Below are positions 50,653 to 61,000 of a stretch of 64,000 nt of DNA, piece by piece. Source of the DNA: M3007 sp031398055 (GTDB taxonomy: Bacteria > Bacteroidota > Bacteroidia > Chitinophagales > Saprospiraceae); NCBI GenBank assembly GCA_031398055.1, contig JANNMS010000119.1, forward strand, positions 53,681-117,680, read 5' to 3'. Both the position numbers and the translations under genes were made by a program. How positions within the stretch are numbered: position 1 is the first letter of the stretch; every line of letters starts with the position of its first letter. The notes under the pieces were generated by a model that made no database searches, was not told where the DNA came from, and saw nothing but the letters and a program-made list of their open reading frames with translations.

Positions 50653-51156
50653 ATGAAAATAGAAACCGCCCGCCTCGTCATCGAACCCGTCCGCGACGCG
50701 GATTTTGAGGATTTTCTCCGCATCAATTCCGACGCCGAAACCATGAAATACATCCGCACGGTCGAGCCTCGCGAACAAATCCAAGCCCGTTTTGACAAAG
50801 TAAAAAAATACGCCGCCGACAATCCCGGTTTTGGTTCGATGCGGATTTCTGACCGTGAAACAGGTGCGTTTTTGGGGCACGGAATTGTTCGTCACGCTGA
50901 TTTTCAACCAGGGCGCGACATCGAAATTGGGTATGTTTTGGAAATAAAAAACTGGGGAAAAGGCATCGGCACGGAAGTCGCCAACGCGCTGGCCGAGTAC
51001 GTTTTGACGGTTTTAGGTGCGCCAAAAGTGGTGGCTTACATTTCTGCAGAAAATGCAAAATCGGAGCGGGTGCTCACCAAATGTGGTTTTCGAAAGGTTG
51101 GGCAGGAGGAAATTTATGGCGACATCTGCCTACTTTTAGAAAAAGTTAAATTATGA
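50653..51156 (+). CDS. GNAT acetyltransferase, RimJ/RimL-like
   Basis: 167 residues from the chosen start MKIETARLVIEPVRDADFEDFL at 50653; an earlier ATG at 50617 is less likely. The acetyl-CoA motif GKGIGTEVANALAEYV is at about 105-120, followed by KVVAYISAENAKSERVLTKCGFRKVG, the standard end of the RimJ/RimL type. It acetylates an amine on a protein or small molecule. The target is not known. It is convergent with the acetoacetyl-CoA synthetase. Confidence 0.88.
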   Translation: MKIETARLVIEPVRDADFEDFLRINSDAETMKYIRTVEPREQIQARFDKVKKYAADNPGFGSMRISDRETGAFLGHGIVRHADFQPGRDIEIGYVLEIKNWGKGIGTEVANALAEYVLTVLGAPKVVAYISAENAKSERVLTKCGFRKVGQEEIYGDICLLLEKVKL

Positions 51157-51177
51157 AAGCCCAAATTCAAAAACAAA

Positions 51178-53145
51178 TCACCTATTTTCAAATTCAATAA
51201 AGAAGGTCATCGCATCCGGATTGCGCATCGAATCGCGGTTAAAAGCTTTTTCCAAAGGCTTTTTTTGCAAAATCTTTTTCACAGGTGCCTCCATTTTTTT
51301 TCCTGAAATCGTGTACGGAATATCTGGCACTTCGATGATTTCGTCCGGCACGTGCCGAGGACTGTATTCCGAGCGGAGCAGTTTTTTTACCTGCATTTTT
51401 AAAGCATCCGTCAAAGTTTTCCCGGCTTGTAAAGTTACAAAAAGGGGCATCCAATCCGAGCCATCTGGTTTTTCAAGGTTCACAATTAGGCTGTCTTTGA
51501 TGTCTGGAATTTTGTCCATCGCCCGATAAATTTCCGCTGTTCCGATCCGAACGCCCTGCCGATTCAAAGTCGCATCCGACCTTCCCAGAATCACAAGTGT
51601 CTCACGTTCAGTGATTTGCAACCAATCGCCGTGCCGCCAAACTCCCGGAAAATGTTCAAAATAACTGCTCCGATATTTTGAACCGTCCGCGTCATTCCAG
51701 AAAAAAACAGGCATCGAAGGCATCGGTTTCGTCACGACCATTTCACCGACCTCGCCCGGCGCTACGGGTTTGCCATTTTCATCCCAACTTTCCAAACTCG
51801 CGCCGAGACAACGGCACTGAATTTCTCCCAAAAAAACGGGCAATCCCGGATTTCCGCCCACCCAAGCCGTGCAAACATCCGTTCCGCCGGCCATCGAAGC
51901 CAGCCAAACGGTTCGTTTGATTTTTTTGAAAACATAATCAAATGCCTCCGGCGGTAGCGGCGAGCCCGTCGAACCAATTTCGCGTAATTTCCGAAGATCA
52001 AATTTTGATTTTGGAAAAATCCCATTTTTCATGCAAGTCATGAGAAAAGGCGCGGAAGTTCCGAAATGATTGATTTTTTCATTTTCCGCCAATTTCCACA
52101 AAACATCGAGGTCGGGAAAACCGGGGCTGCCGTCGTACAAAACTATCGTTGCGCCGCCGAGCAAGGCCGCGACCGTGAAATTCCACATCATCCAGCCCGT
52201 CGTGGCGAACCAAAAAAAGCGTTCGCCGGGGCGCAAATCATTGTGAAAAGTCAAATATTTCAAATGTTCAAGCAAATTTCCGCCATGCGAATGGGTGATG
52301 GCTTTCGGCACACCCGTTGTGCCGGACGAATACAAAATCCAAATCGGATGGTCGAATGGGACGGCTTCGAAAGTCAGCTTTTCATTGGTTTTTGAGATGG
52401 CATCGTCCCACAAAATGGCGTTTTTCAAACCCGTTGGCTGCGCGTTTTTATTCAAATAATTTACAAAAATCGTTTGCCGGACGGTTGGCAAAAGCCCCTC
52501 AATTTCTTGTACAACTTCCTGTTTATCAAAGGATTTGCCGCCATAATTATACCCATCGCAAGCGATAAAAACGGTCGGTTCGATTTGCACAAAACGGTCA
52601 GCCACACTGCTCGTCCCAAAATCCGGCGAGCAACTCGACCAAATCGCCCCGATGCTCGCCGTCGCCAAAACTGCCACGACCGCGTGCGGCGTATTTGGCA
52701 AAAAAGCAGCCACGAGGTCACCTTTTTTCAAACCTGCCGCGCGAAAAGTTGCGGCGAGCGAGGCCACCTGATTTTCAAGTTCTGCCCACGACATTTCCGC
52801 GCGCTCGTTTTTTTCATTTTGAAAAATGATGGCTGGCCGGCGCGCAGTTTTTTGTCGAAAAATATGTTCGGCATAATTTAAAGTTGCACCCTCGAACCAA
52901 CGCGCACCTGGCATTTCGTTGCTGGACAACACTTTATGATATGGCGAGTGTGAAATGATTTTGAAATAATCCCAGACGGCTTCCCAAAAATCGGGGATGC
53001 TTTCGACCGACCATTGCCAAAGTTCGTGGTAGTTTTTGGTCGGGATGCCGCGCTCGAACATCAACCATTTTTGGAATTTTCCGATGTTCGTGCGGTCGGG
53101 TGGGGTGGGTTTTCTCAAAATTTTTGGTGTGGCGGCGGTTGGCAT
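51178..53145 (-). CDS. Acetoacetyl-CoA synthetase
   Basis: 655 residues, normal for this family. The N-terminal LWQWSVESIPDFWEAVWDYF and MPGARWFEGATLNYAEHIF are typical of acetoacetate-CoA ligases. ILYSSGTTGVPKAITHSHGG gives the P-loop-like motif, TGWMMWNFTVAALL the acyl pocket, and TISGKKMEAPVKKIL the catalytic Lys near 620. It activates acetoacetate with ATP and CoA. It stands alone in the window; no polyhydroxyalkanoate or ketone genes lie beside it. Confidence 0.93.
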   Translation of the reverse strand: MPTAATPKILRKPTPPDRTNIGKFQKWLMFERGIPTKNYHELWQWSVESIPDFWEAVWDYFKIISHSPYHKVLSSNEMPGARWFEGATLNYAEHIFRQKTARRPAIIFQNEKNERAEMSWAELENQVASLAATFRAAGLKKGDLVAAFLPNTPHAVVAVLATASIGAIWSSCSPDFGTSSVADRFVQIEPTVFIACDGYNYGGKSFDKQEVVQEIEGLLPTVRQTIFVNYLNKNAQPTGLKNAILWDDAISKTNEKLTFEAVPFDHPIWILYSSGTTGVPKAITHSHGGNLLEHLKYLTFHNDLRPGERFFWFATTGWMMWNFTVAALLGGATIVLYDGSPGFPDLDVLWKLAENEKINHFGTSAPFLMTCMKNGIFPKSKFDLRKLREIGSTGSPLPPEAFDYVFKKIKRTVWLASMAGGTDVCTAWVGGNPGLPVFLGEIQCRCLGASLESWDENGKPVAPGEVGEMVVTKPMPSMPVFFWNDADGSKYRSSYFEHFPGVWRHGDWLQITERETLVILGRSDATLNRQGVRIGTAEIYRAMDKIPDIKDSLIVNLEKPDGSDWMPLFVTLQAGKTLTDALKMQVKKLLRSEYSPRHVPDEIIEVPDIPYTISGKKMEAPVKKILQKKPLEKAFNRDSMRNPDAMTFFIEFENR

Positions 53146-53229
53146 TTTTAAAATTTTGGGTCAAAAATAGGAAAAATCCCTGCTGTCCAAAGTTGCTGAT
53201 TATGCAATTTGATCACACTCAATTTGATT

Positions 53230-54453
53230 TTATATTTTCAAAAACTGACCACCCAAACTTTCATTTTCACCAAATATTTTTACAAAATAATTCCCCGGCG
53301 GCAACTGCCCAATATTCAAAGAAACCTCGTTTTGTCCCACAAATTTTTGTTGAAAAACAAGTTCTCCGCGCACGTCAAACAATTGAATTTCAATCGTTTG
53401 CGAAAGCACGACGTCGGAAAGATGGATTTGCAAAACATCGCTCGCCGGGTTTGGGGAAAGGGTCATTTCAAATTTTTCCCCGTTTTCATTTCTGTCTTCG
53501 ACCGTTGAAATAGGGATGGACACATCCAAAACCGCAAAAATTCCGGGGCTCGCCACGCCGTTCCGCACTCGTTGATATGGGTTCGCGTTGATATAACTTC
53601 CGAGCGGGGCGGCATCCCAAACCGAGCCATCCCAACGCCGCAATGCACAATTATTTCTGGTAAAACCCGCCAATTCGTCACCGACGTACCAGCCCGCAGC
53701 CAAGTTGAAAACCGAACCGCCGGGCACGGTTTCGCTGATTTCCCAACTCGCCGCGACCGCGTCATTTGAAAATGGATTGCCGGAGTTCCCATTTTGCAAA
53801 ACATCGGGCAGGCACCGCACGCCGACCTCGTCCACCGTGCCTAAATTACTGATGATGAATGGATTGTAAGTCGTGGCCGTCGCGCCGACCGGAAATTGAA
53901 AACTGGTCTGGCCGAGGTTTTTCTTCATCAAACGCCCCGTGCCGGTGGTCAAAACGTAACTCAATTTGGTCGCGCCGGAGATTTTGCAGGCGGGCAAAAG
54001 CGTCAAATCGAAACTGTCCAAACGGATTTTGCTGCCCGGTTTGGCAAAGCGAAGTTGGCTGGTCACCGACACCGGCGAGGCCAAACGGACGATTTGGTTT
54101 TGCCCCGCATCTTTTTGCAACCACAACCGATAAATGGGGCTCGCGCCGATTTCGATGCTGCTTTCGAGGTTGCCCATCATCACAAAATTGAGCGTCCCGG
54201 TGATGCTGCCTTTTCCCAAAAAGTCTTTTCGGATATAAAAATAAGCGTTGCCGAGCAGGTTCGCGGCGGGTTTTTGGTCGAGGGTGCTGCACTCGATTTT
54301 GGATTTGTTGTTCATCGTCCCGGCCTCGATGGTCAGGTTTTCGTCCAAAACGAGGAAGGTTTTGGCTTTTGTGTTGACGAAACCGCCGGTTTGGAGCCAT
54401 TGGGCCCGCGCCGCCGTGGAGATGAAAATGAGGAGTGGGAAGAGTTTTTTCAT
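53230..54453 (-). CDS. Secreted protein with T9SS sorting domain
   Basis: 407 residues. A signal peptide (1-18, MKKLFPLLIFISTAARAQ) is followed by a beta-rich region without a recognised family (TFLVLDENLTIEAGTM...GKGSITGTLNFVMMGN). The C-terminal about 80 residues (MTLSPNPASDVLQIHLSDV, FDVRGELVFQQKF, GNYFVKIFGEN) form a type-A sorting domain, so it is secreted by T9SS. It resembles outer proteins with polymorphic beta-helix-like filler. It is six bases from the kelch-like gene upstream, so the two are an operon. Confidence 0.87.
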   Translation of the reverse strand: MKKLFPLLIFISTAARAQWLQTGGFVNTKAKTFLVLDENLTIEAGTMNNKSKIECSTLDQKPAANLLGNAYFYIRKDFLGKGSITGTLNFVMMGNLESSIEIGASPIYRLWLQKDAGQNQIVRLASPVSVTSQLRFAKPGSKIRLDSFDLTLLPACKISGATKLSYVLTTGTGRLMKKNLGQTSFQFPVGATATTYNPFIISNLGTVDEVGVRCLPDVLQNGNSGNPFSNDAVAASWEISETVPGGSVFNLAAGWYVGDELAGFTRNNCALRRWDGSVWDAAPLGSYINANPYQRVRNGVASPGIFAVLDVSIPISTVEDRNENGEKFEMTLSPNPASDVLQIHLSDVVLSQTIEIQLFDVRGELVFQQKFVGQNEVSLNIGQLPPGNYFVKIFGENESLGGQFLKI

Positions 54454-54459
54454 GGGTTT

Positions 54460-55884
54460 TTAGTTTTTGATGAAGAGGTAGAGGGGTTTGAGTTCGGCGG
54501 GGGAGAGGATGTTGCCATCATTGAAAGCACCACCAGTAGGATATCCACCACCCCAAACAATCAAAGAATTTCCAGTCCAAACAGATGAATGGTAGGTTCT
54601 ACTTAAAAAATTATTAGAACTAGAAACCCTACTCCACGAATCAGTTGCTGGAAAATAGATTTGAGTTTCCATGATTTCATAATAAGTGCCAAACCCGCCC
54701 CCAACAATCATTTGATTTCCAGTCCATGAAATTGTTGCGCCGTAAAAATTTCCAAAATAGGTTACATCGAACCATTGATTCGAGATTGGATTGTAACGTT
54801 TATAATATTCATTATCTGGATTGGGATTACTACGAACAATCATTTCCGTTCCAGTCCAGATTGCTTGTGGTTCAGAAGGTGGTGACGGCGCACCACTTAA
54901 ATTTGTTTCAGTCCAAGTGTCATTTATTGGATTGTACCTACCGCCAGTATTTGTGCCCGGATTCCCACCATCTCCCCAAATTATCATTTCTGTTCCAGTC
55001 CAAACTGAAACATGGCTACGTCTTGCCGATGGCGCGTTTGTAACACTAATTTGTGTCCAAGTATCAGTTGTCGGGTTATATTTTGCTCCTGTATTTGTAG
55101 GATTTGGGAAACCGCCGCCCCAAACAATCATTTCAGTCCCCGTCCAAACTGCTGTGTGACCATTTCGTGCCGATGGCGCGTTTACAGTTGAAATTGCCGT
55201 CCAAATGTTTGATGTTGGGTTATATTTTGCGCCAGTATTTGTTTGAGAAGGATAGCCACCACCCCAAACAATCATTTCTGTTCCTGTCCAAATTGTTGTA
55301 TGACCAGATATTCCAACAGGTGTGTTTGTGGTTGAGGTGGATGTCCAAGTATCTGTTGATGGATTATATTTTCCACCTGTATTTGTTGCAGGAAACCCGC
55401 CCCAAACAATCATCTCAGTTCCAGTCCAAATAGCAGAATGACCTTGACGCGGCGACGGCGCACCTACCAACGAAGTCTCCCCCGTCCAAGCAAAATTATT
55501 CGAGTTGCTCGTCCCCGTCAGCACCATCTGCGTTTTTCCCAGCAACGAAAACCCTGCATTCGTCAAATTCTGGTTCACCATCGTTTCGCTCAAAACAATC
55601 CCCGAACTCGGCACATCGCTGCCGCCGACCGCCGCCCACGCCGTGCCGTTGTGGAACCAGAAAGAATTGGTGGTGTTGTCAAAAACCATCAAGCCTTTGG
55701 CCGGGTTGGGAATGGCGGTTCGCTGGGCGGTCGTCATCCGGGGGACAAGCATGCCTTTGTTGGTGGATTGCACATCCAACATCGCGCTCGCCGCGGGTTG
55801 GGTATTGGTCGGGCTGATGGAAACTTGTGCTTGGAAAGTGGTGGCAAAAACGGTGAAAAGGAAGGGAAAAAGTAGATTTTTCAT
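54460..55884 (-). CDS. Secreted kelch-like beta-propeller protein with seven WTG repeats
   Basis: 474 residues from ATG at 55882-55884, which gives a signal peptide (MKNLLFPFLFTVFATTFQAQ); an earlier ATG would add 44 residues with no signal. The first 90 residues have MLDVQSTNKGMLVPRMTTAQR and NGTAWAAVGG, found in many secreted Bacteroidota fibre proteins. From about 140 there are seven repeats of about 50 residues with WTGTEMIVWGGG and KYNPTTDTWT, a kelch/galactose-oxidase-like pattern that fits a seven-bladed propeller. The C-terminus (PLYLFIKN) lacks a clear T9SS tail. Function may be binding; no catalytic residue is evident. Confidence 0.85.
   Translation of the reverse strand: MKNLLFPFLFTVFATTFQAQVSISPTNTQPAASAMLDVQSTNKGMLVPRMTTAQRTAIPNPAKGLMVFDNTTNSFWFHNGTAWAAVGGSDVPSSGIVLSETMVNQNLTNAGFSLLGKTQMVLTGTSNSNNFAWTGETSLVGAPSPRQGHSAIWTGTEMIVWGGFPATNTGGKYNPSTDTWTSTSTTNTPVGISGHTTIWTGTEMIVWGGGYPSQTNTGAKYNPTSNIWTAISTVNAPSARNGHTAVWTGTEMIVWGGGFPNPTNTGAKYNPTTDTWTQISVTNAPSARRSHVSVWTGTEMIIWGDGGNPGTNTGGRYNPINDTWTETNLSGAPSPPSEPQAIWTGTEMIVRSNPNPDNEYYKRYNPISNQWFDVTYFGNFYGATISWTGNQMIVGGGFGTYYEIMETQIYFPATDSWSRVSSSNNFLSRTYHSSVWTGNSLIVWGGGYPTGGAFNDGNILSPAELKPLYLFIKN
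54520..55440 (-). repeat. Tandem coding repeats of the kelch-like gene
   Basis: Seven imperfect repeats of about 145-160 bases, each with the block coding for WTGTEMIVWGGG and for NTGxKYNPxxxxWT. The middle three (about 54980-55430) are nearly alike at the DNA level; the last two coding repeats are more diverged. The repeat part is more AT-rich than the rest of the gene. Confidence 0.7.
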
Positions 55885-55974
55885 GTTAAATTGGTTGTGA
55901 TGAAATTGTTGGGTAAAGGAACGGAAAATGGTGGTTTTATTCACCAAAGGCAACAATCGGATACATTTTTTGAA

Positions 55975-55982
55975 TAATTTTG
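55975..55982 (+). promoter_or_regulatory. Candidate -7 box for the AlbA_2 gene
   Basis: TAATTTTG matches the TAnnTTTG consensus and lies 51 bases upstream of the start at 56034. No clear -33 element at the usual spacing was found. Confidence 0.35.
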
Positions 55983-56033
55983 CCTCTTTAATAAAACGTG
56001 GTTTAGCACACTGCACTCGAATATTGATTTATC

Positions 56034-58004
56034 ATGCCAATCATACCATTTAATATAAAGGACATAATTTACGCAAAAACGGTCGAGACTTCACGTTTGG
56101 AATTCAAGGCTGGACTTTCAGAACCAACGCTGCGACAAGTAACGGCCACGATTTGTGCCTTTGCCAATGATTTTCATAACCTGAACGGCGGCTACATTAT
56201 CCTTGGAATTGAAGAAAACGAGGGGGTTGCCCAATTGCCCCCGCTCGGAATCGAACCTGAAAAGTTGGATGAATTTCAAAAAAGGATACGTGGGCAATGC
56301 AATCGGCTGAACCCTGAATATTACCCCATCATCGAACCACTTGATTTTGAAGGGAAAAAAATAATTGCCATTTGGTGCCCTGCCGGGGAAGCAAGGCCCT
56401 ACCAAGCCCCAATTGTCCGTGGGGATTCAAAAGAATATGCCTATTTCATCCGGCAAGGATCCGAAACCGCCGAGGCAAAAGGGGCCATCCGGGAAGAACT
56501 TTTACGTTTGACCTCCCGGATACCCTTTGACGACCGTGCCATGTACGATTTGACTTTTGAAACCTTGGAACAATCGTTGGTCAGGCGATTTTTGCGGGAA
56601 ATCCGGAGCAAACTTTCGGAATCAAACCAGCCGTTTTTGGATACCTGCCTTGATTTGAGGCTTGTCCGAAAAGTGAACGGACATTTTGCGCCGCTCCATT
56701 TTGCCTTGTTGTTTTTCACCCAAAAACCGGACGAGTTTTTTGCGGGTGCAAAGGCAGAAATTGCCCAGTTCGGCGATGATTCGGGTGGTTCATTGATTGA
56801 AGAACAGCATTTTTCTGGGCCAATTGACGAGCAAATCCGGGGCATTTTGCGTTTTTTGGAAAATTCCACTGCCAACATGACCCAAAAAGACCCGAATCAA
56901 GCGGTCGCACTTCGGTCAGTTGCTTTTCCGTATGCTGCCATGGAAGAGGCGATTGTCAATGCTTTTTATCATCGCGGTTATGATAATTCCACCGAACCCG
57001 TGAAAATTTACCTTTACCCTGACCGAATGGAAATCATCAGTTATCCGGGACCTGTCCCGGGAATCAAACCTGAGCATTTGGTCGCCGGAAACAAAGTACC
57101 CCCGGTGGCCAACCGGAACAGAAGGGTGGGCGATTTTTTGAAACAATTGGGCTTGGCAGAAATGCGGAACACCGGAATTCCGACTATTTTTAAGGAGATG
57201 AAAAACAACGGTTCGCCCGCACCGTCTTTTGATTTTGATGAAGACAGGACCTATTTTAGGGCTGTCTTGCCCGCGCACCCAAAGTATGTAATCATTCATG
57301 CCATTCGAGAAGCCGCGTATTTATGGACAACTGGCCAAAAAAACGAGGCTTTCCAACGGTTAGCAGAAGCCAAACACCTCCCCGAATCGGGCATGGTTTG
57401 GGCACAAATGATTGATTACAAATCGCAAATGGGAGATTTAACTGGTGCAGAACTTGAATGGAAAGAACTGAATGGAAGACCTGAAATTTTGGACAAAACC
57501 CCTGCTGCAAAAGTGATGGCTCGCGCATTTTCAATCGGCAATGAACGTCAAAAAGCGTTGGAAATACTCAGAAACATACGCAATTTGCCAATGGATGCTT
57601 ATCAATTGACCGAAACTGCACTGCTTTATAAAAATTTGAACGACTTTGAAAGTGCCCATAAACTATTTCAGAACAACATCTCTGTCATCCTTCAAGACCC
57701 TCGCGGACTGAATGAATTTGCCGATGTCAAACTTAGCCTTGCCAAAATTGCCTATCAGCAATATAATAAGGTAGTCAATAGGCGATTGCTAATGGAATCG
57801 GCGGATTTGTACAGACGTGCCATTCAATTGACCCAAGATGATGTCAGAAAAGGTTGGTGCTTTTTTCGGCTTGCTGAAATTTTTCAACATTTGAAACGAC
57901 CGGGCGGTGAAATCGAAGCGGCTTTTCGCCAATCTATTGGCCTTTTGCCCGATGAAAAAATCGTTTCTGAAAAATATGTTGAGTGGCAAAATAGGAAAAA
58001 TTAA
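56034..58004 (+). CDS. AlbA_2-ATPase protein with helical TPR-like C-terminus
   Basis: 656 residues. The N-terminal AlbA_2 (Schlafen-like DNA-binding) domain spans about 15-125, with VETSRLEFKAGLSE and GGYIILGIEENEG. A GHKL-type ATP-binding domain follows (PYAAMEEAIVNAFYHRGYD near 300-318 and later NTGIPTIFKEMKNNGSPAPSF), giving the order seen in putative transcriptional regulators and some defence proteins. From about 415 the chain is helical with spaced EAFQRLAEAKHLPES, KALEILRNIRNLP and ESADLYRRAIQLT segments like TPR repeats. This C-terminal part is unusual. It may sense or bind a partner. The gene is alone on the plus strand and divergent to the propeller gene. Confidence 0.87.
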   Translation: MPIIPFNIKDIIYAKTVETSRLEFKAGLSEPTLRQVTATICAFANDFHNLNGGYIILGIEENEGVAQLPPLGIEPEKLDEFQKRIRGQCNRLNPEYYPIIEPLDFEGKKIIAIWCPAGEARPYQAPIVRGDSKEYAYFIRQGSETAEAKGAIREELLRLTSRIPFDDRAMYDLTFETLEQSLVRRFLREIRSKLSESNQPFLDTCLDLRLVRKVNGHFAPLHFALLFFTQKPDEFFAGAKAEIAQFGDDSGGSLIEEQHFSGPIDEQIRGILRFLENSTANMTQKDPNQAVALRSVAFPYAAMEEAIVNAFYHRGYDNSTEPVKIYLYPDRMEIISYPGPVPGIKPEHLVAGNKVPPVANRNRRVGDFLKQLGLAEMRNTGIPTIFKEMKNNGSPAPSFDFDEDRTYFRAVLPAHPKYVIIHAIREAAYLWTTGQKNEAFQRLAEAKHLPESGMVWAQMIDYKSQMGDLTGAELEWKELNGRPEILDKTPAAKVMARAFSIGNERQKALEILRNIRNLPMDAYQLTETALLYKNLNDFESAHKLFQNNISVILQDPRGLNEFADVKLSLAKIAYQQYNKVVNRRLLMESADLYRRAIQLTQDDVRKGWCFFRLAEIFQHLKRPGGEIEAAFRQSIGLLPDEKIVSEKYVEWQNRKN

Positions 58005-58052
58005 AAAAAAATCCCGATTAATTTACATTTTCCCAAAGCATACTTTCCAAAA

Positions 58053-61000
58053 ATGCAATTCACACACCTCCACTGCCACACCCAATATTCCCTGCTCGAC
58101 GGCGCGGCCAACATCGGTGCGATGTTCAAAAAGGCACAAACCGACGGCATGAAAGGCCTCGCGATTACCGACCACGGGAATATGTTCGGCGTTTTTCAAT
58201 TTGTGGCCGAGGCCGCGAAATACAACGGAGACATCAAACCGATTGTCGGTTGCGAGTTTTACCTGGTCGAGGACAGGCACCGCCGCGTTTTTACAAAAGA
58301 GGACAAAGACCGCCGTTTTCACCAACTTTTCCTCGCCAAAAACCCGGAAGGCTATAAAAACCTCGTCAAACTCTGCTCGCTCGGCTACATCGATGGGCTG
58401 TACGGAAAATACCCGCGAATCGACAAGGAACTCGTTTTGAAATACCACGAAGGCCTGATTGCCACGACCTGCTGCATCGGCGCGCGCGTCCCGCAACTGA
58501 TTTTGAAGCAGGGCGAGGCGGCGGCGCGAAAAGAATTCGAGTGGTGGCTCAATATTTTTGGAGAAGATTATTACATCGAACTCCAACGCCACAACATGGC
58601 CGAGCAGGACACAGTGAATTTGATGCTTTTAAAATTTGCAAAAGAGTACAATGTCAAAATAATTTGTTCGAACGATTCGCACTACGTTGACCAAAAAGAC
58701 TCGAACGCGCACGACATTTTGCTCTGCCTGAACACCGGAGAAAAACAAGCCACGCCCGCCATCCGAGAATTTGTCGAAGAAGGAACGGTGATGAAGGGTG
58801 GCCGTTTTGCGTTTTGGAACGACCAATTTTACTTCAAAACGCAGGCGGAAATGGGCAAGGTTTTTCACGACCTGCCGCAGGCATTGGACAACACGAACGA
58901 GATTTTGGGAAAAATCCAGCCGTTGAAATTGAAGCAGGACATCCTTTTGCCCAATTTCATCGTGCCGCAGGAATTCCAAACGCAGGACGATTATTTGCGG
59001 CACATCACGTTTTTGGGGGCGAAAGAACGCTACCGCGAAATCACCGCCGAGGTCGAAGACCGCTTGAATTTCGAACTCAACACCGTCCGCACGATGGGTT
59101 TTGCGGGTTATTTTTTGATTGTCGCCGATTTTATCAAGGCCGGGCGCGACCTCGGCGTTTTGATTGGCCCCGGTCGGGGCTCGGCGGCGGGCAGTGCGGT
59201 GGCATATTGTATCGGCATCACGAACATTGACCCGATAAAATACCAACTACTTTTCGAACGGTTTTTGAACCCCGACCGGAAATCCATGCCCGATATCGAC
59301 ACCGATTTTGACGACGAGGGCCGCCAAAAAGTGATTGATTATGTCGTCAAAAAATATGGAAAACAGCAGGTCGCGCAAATCGTAACCTACGGCACGATGG
59401 CCGCAAAATCGTCCATCAAAGACGTGGCGCGGGTCATGGATTTGCCGCTCGACCAATCGAACGCGCTCGCAAAACTGGTCACGGACAAACCCGGAATTTC
59501 ACTAAAACGCCTTTTGTCCGCTCCGCTCGACGGCGCGGGTTCTTTGAAAGAAAAGGAAAATTTAGGGACGGAAGACATGGAAAATGCCAAACGCCTCCGC
59601 GAAATCATGTCCGGCGACGACCTCCAAGCCAAGGTTTTGAAAGAGGCATTTATTTTGGAAGGCTCGGTTCGCGGCACGGGGATCCACGCGGCGGGCATCA
59701 TCATCGCGCCGAAAGATTTGACCGAAATCATCCCGGTTTACACCTCGAAAGAGACCGAACTTTTGATAACCCAATACGAAGGCAATACGATTGAGGATTC
59801 CGGGGTGATAAAAATGGACTTTTTGGGGCTGAAAACTTTGACGATTATCCGCGATGCTTTGATCATGATCGAGCAAAACCACGGCGTAAAAATTGACATC
59901 GACACCATCCCGCTCGACGACAAAAAAACCTACGAACTTTATCAGCGCGGCGAAACGAACGGCACTTTTCAGTTTGAAAGTGCGGGGATGCAGAAATACC
60001 TCCGCGACCTGAAACCCGACAAATTTGAGGATTTGATTGCGATGAACGCGCTGTACCGCCCGGGGCCGATCGAGTACATTCCTGATTTCATTTCCCGAAA
60101 ACATGGACGGCAGGCAGTGGTTTATGATTTGCCAGAAATGGAGGAATATTTGAAAGATACTTTCGGTATTTGCGTTTATCAAGAACAAATCATGTTGCTT
60201 TCGCAAAAATTGGCAGGATTTTCAAAAGGCGATGCCGACGTTCTGCGAAAGGCGATGGGCAAAAAACAGATTGCCGTTTTGAACAAAATGAAAGGCCAAT
60301 TCATCGCCGGAGCGACCGCGAAAGGCCTGCCTGAAGCCAAACTCAACAAAATCTGGACGGACTGGGAAGCCTTCGCATCCTACGCTTTTAATAAATCCCA
60401 CTCGACTTGTTATGCCCTCGTGGCCTACCAAACTGCGTATTTGAAAGCACATTACCCATCAGAATTCATGGCGGCGACCTTGACACATTCGCAAAGCCAG
60501 ATTGAAAAAATCACTTTTTTCCTCGAAGAATGTCGCCGCGCCGGAATTCCGGTGAAAGGGCCAGACATCAACGAATCGGGCGTCAATTTTTCGGTCAACA
60601 AAAAAGGCGACATCCGCTACGGTTTGGGCGCGGTGAAAGGCGTGGGGGAGGCCGCTGTCGCCGAAATGATTGTCGAACGCAAGAAAAATGGCCATTTCAA
60701 AAGCATTTTTGATTTTTTGCGCCGCGTCAATTTGCGGACCATCAACAAACGGGTGATGGAAAGTTTGGCTTTTGCCGGGGCTTTTGATGATTTGGGAAAC
60801 ATCCACCGCGCCACTTTTTTTGCAAAAACGGAGAAATACGACACCTTCATCGAGCAACTTTTGAAATATGGCTCGGCATTTCAGGAGGATTTGACGATGT
60901 CGGCCAACACACTTTTTGGGAACATGACGGACACGGTGAGCATTGCCGAACCGATCATCCCGAAAGAAGAACCTTGGAATTTGGTCTACAAATTGAGCAA

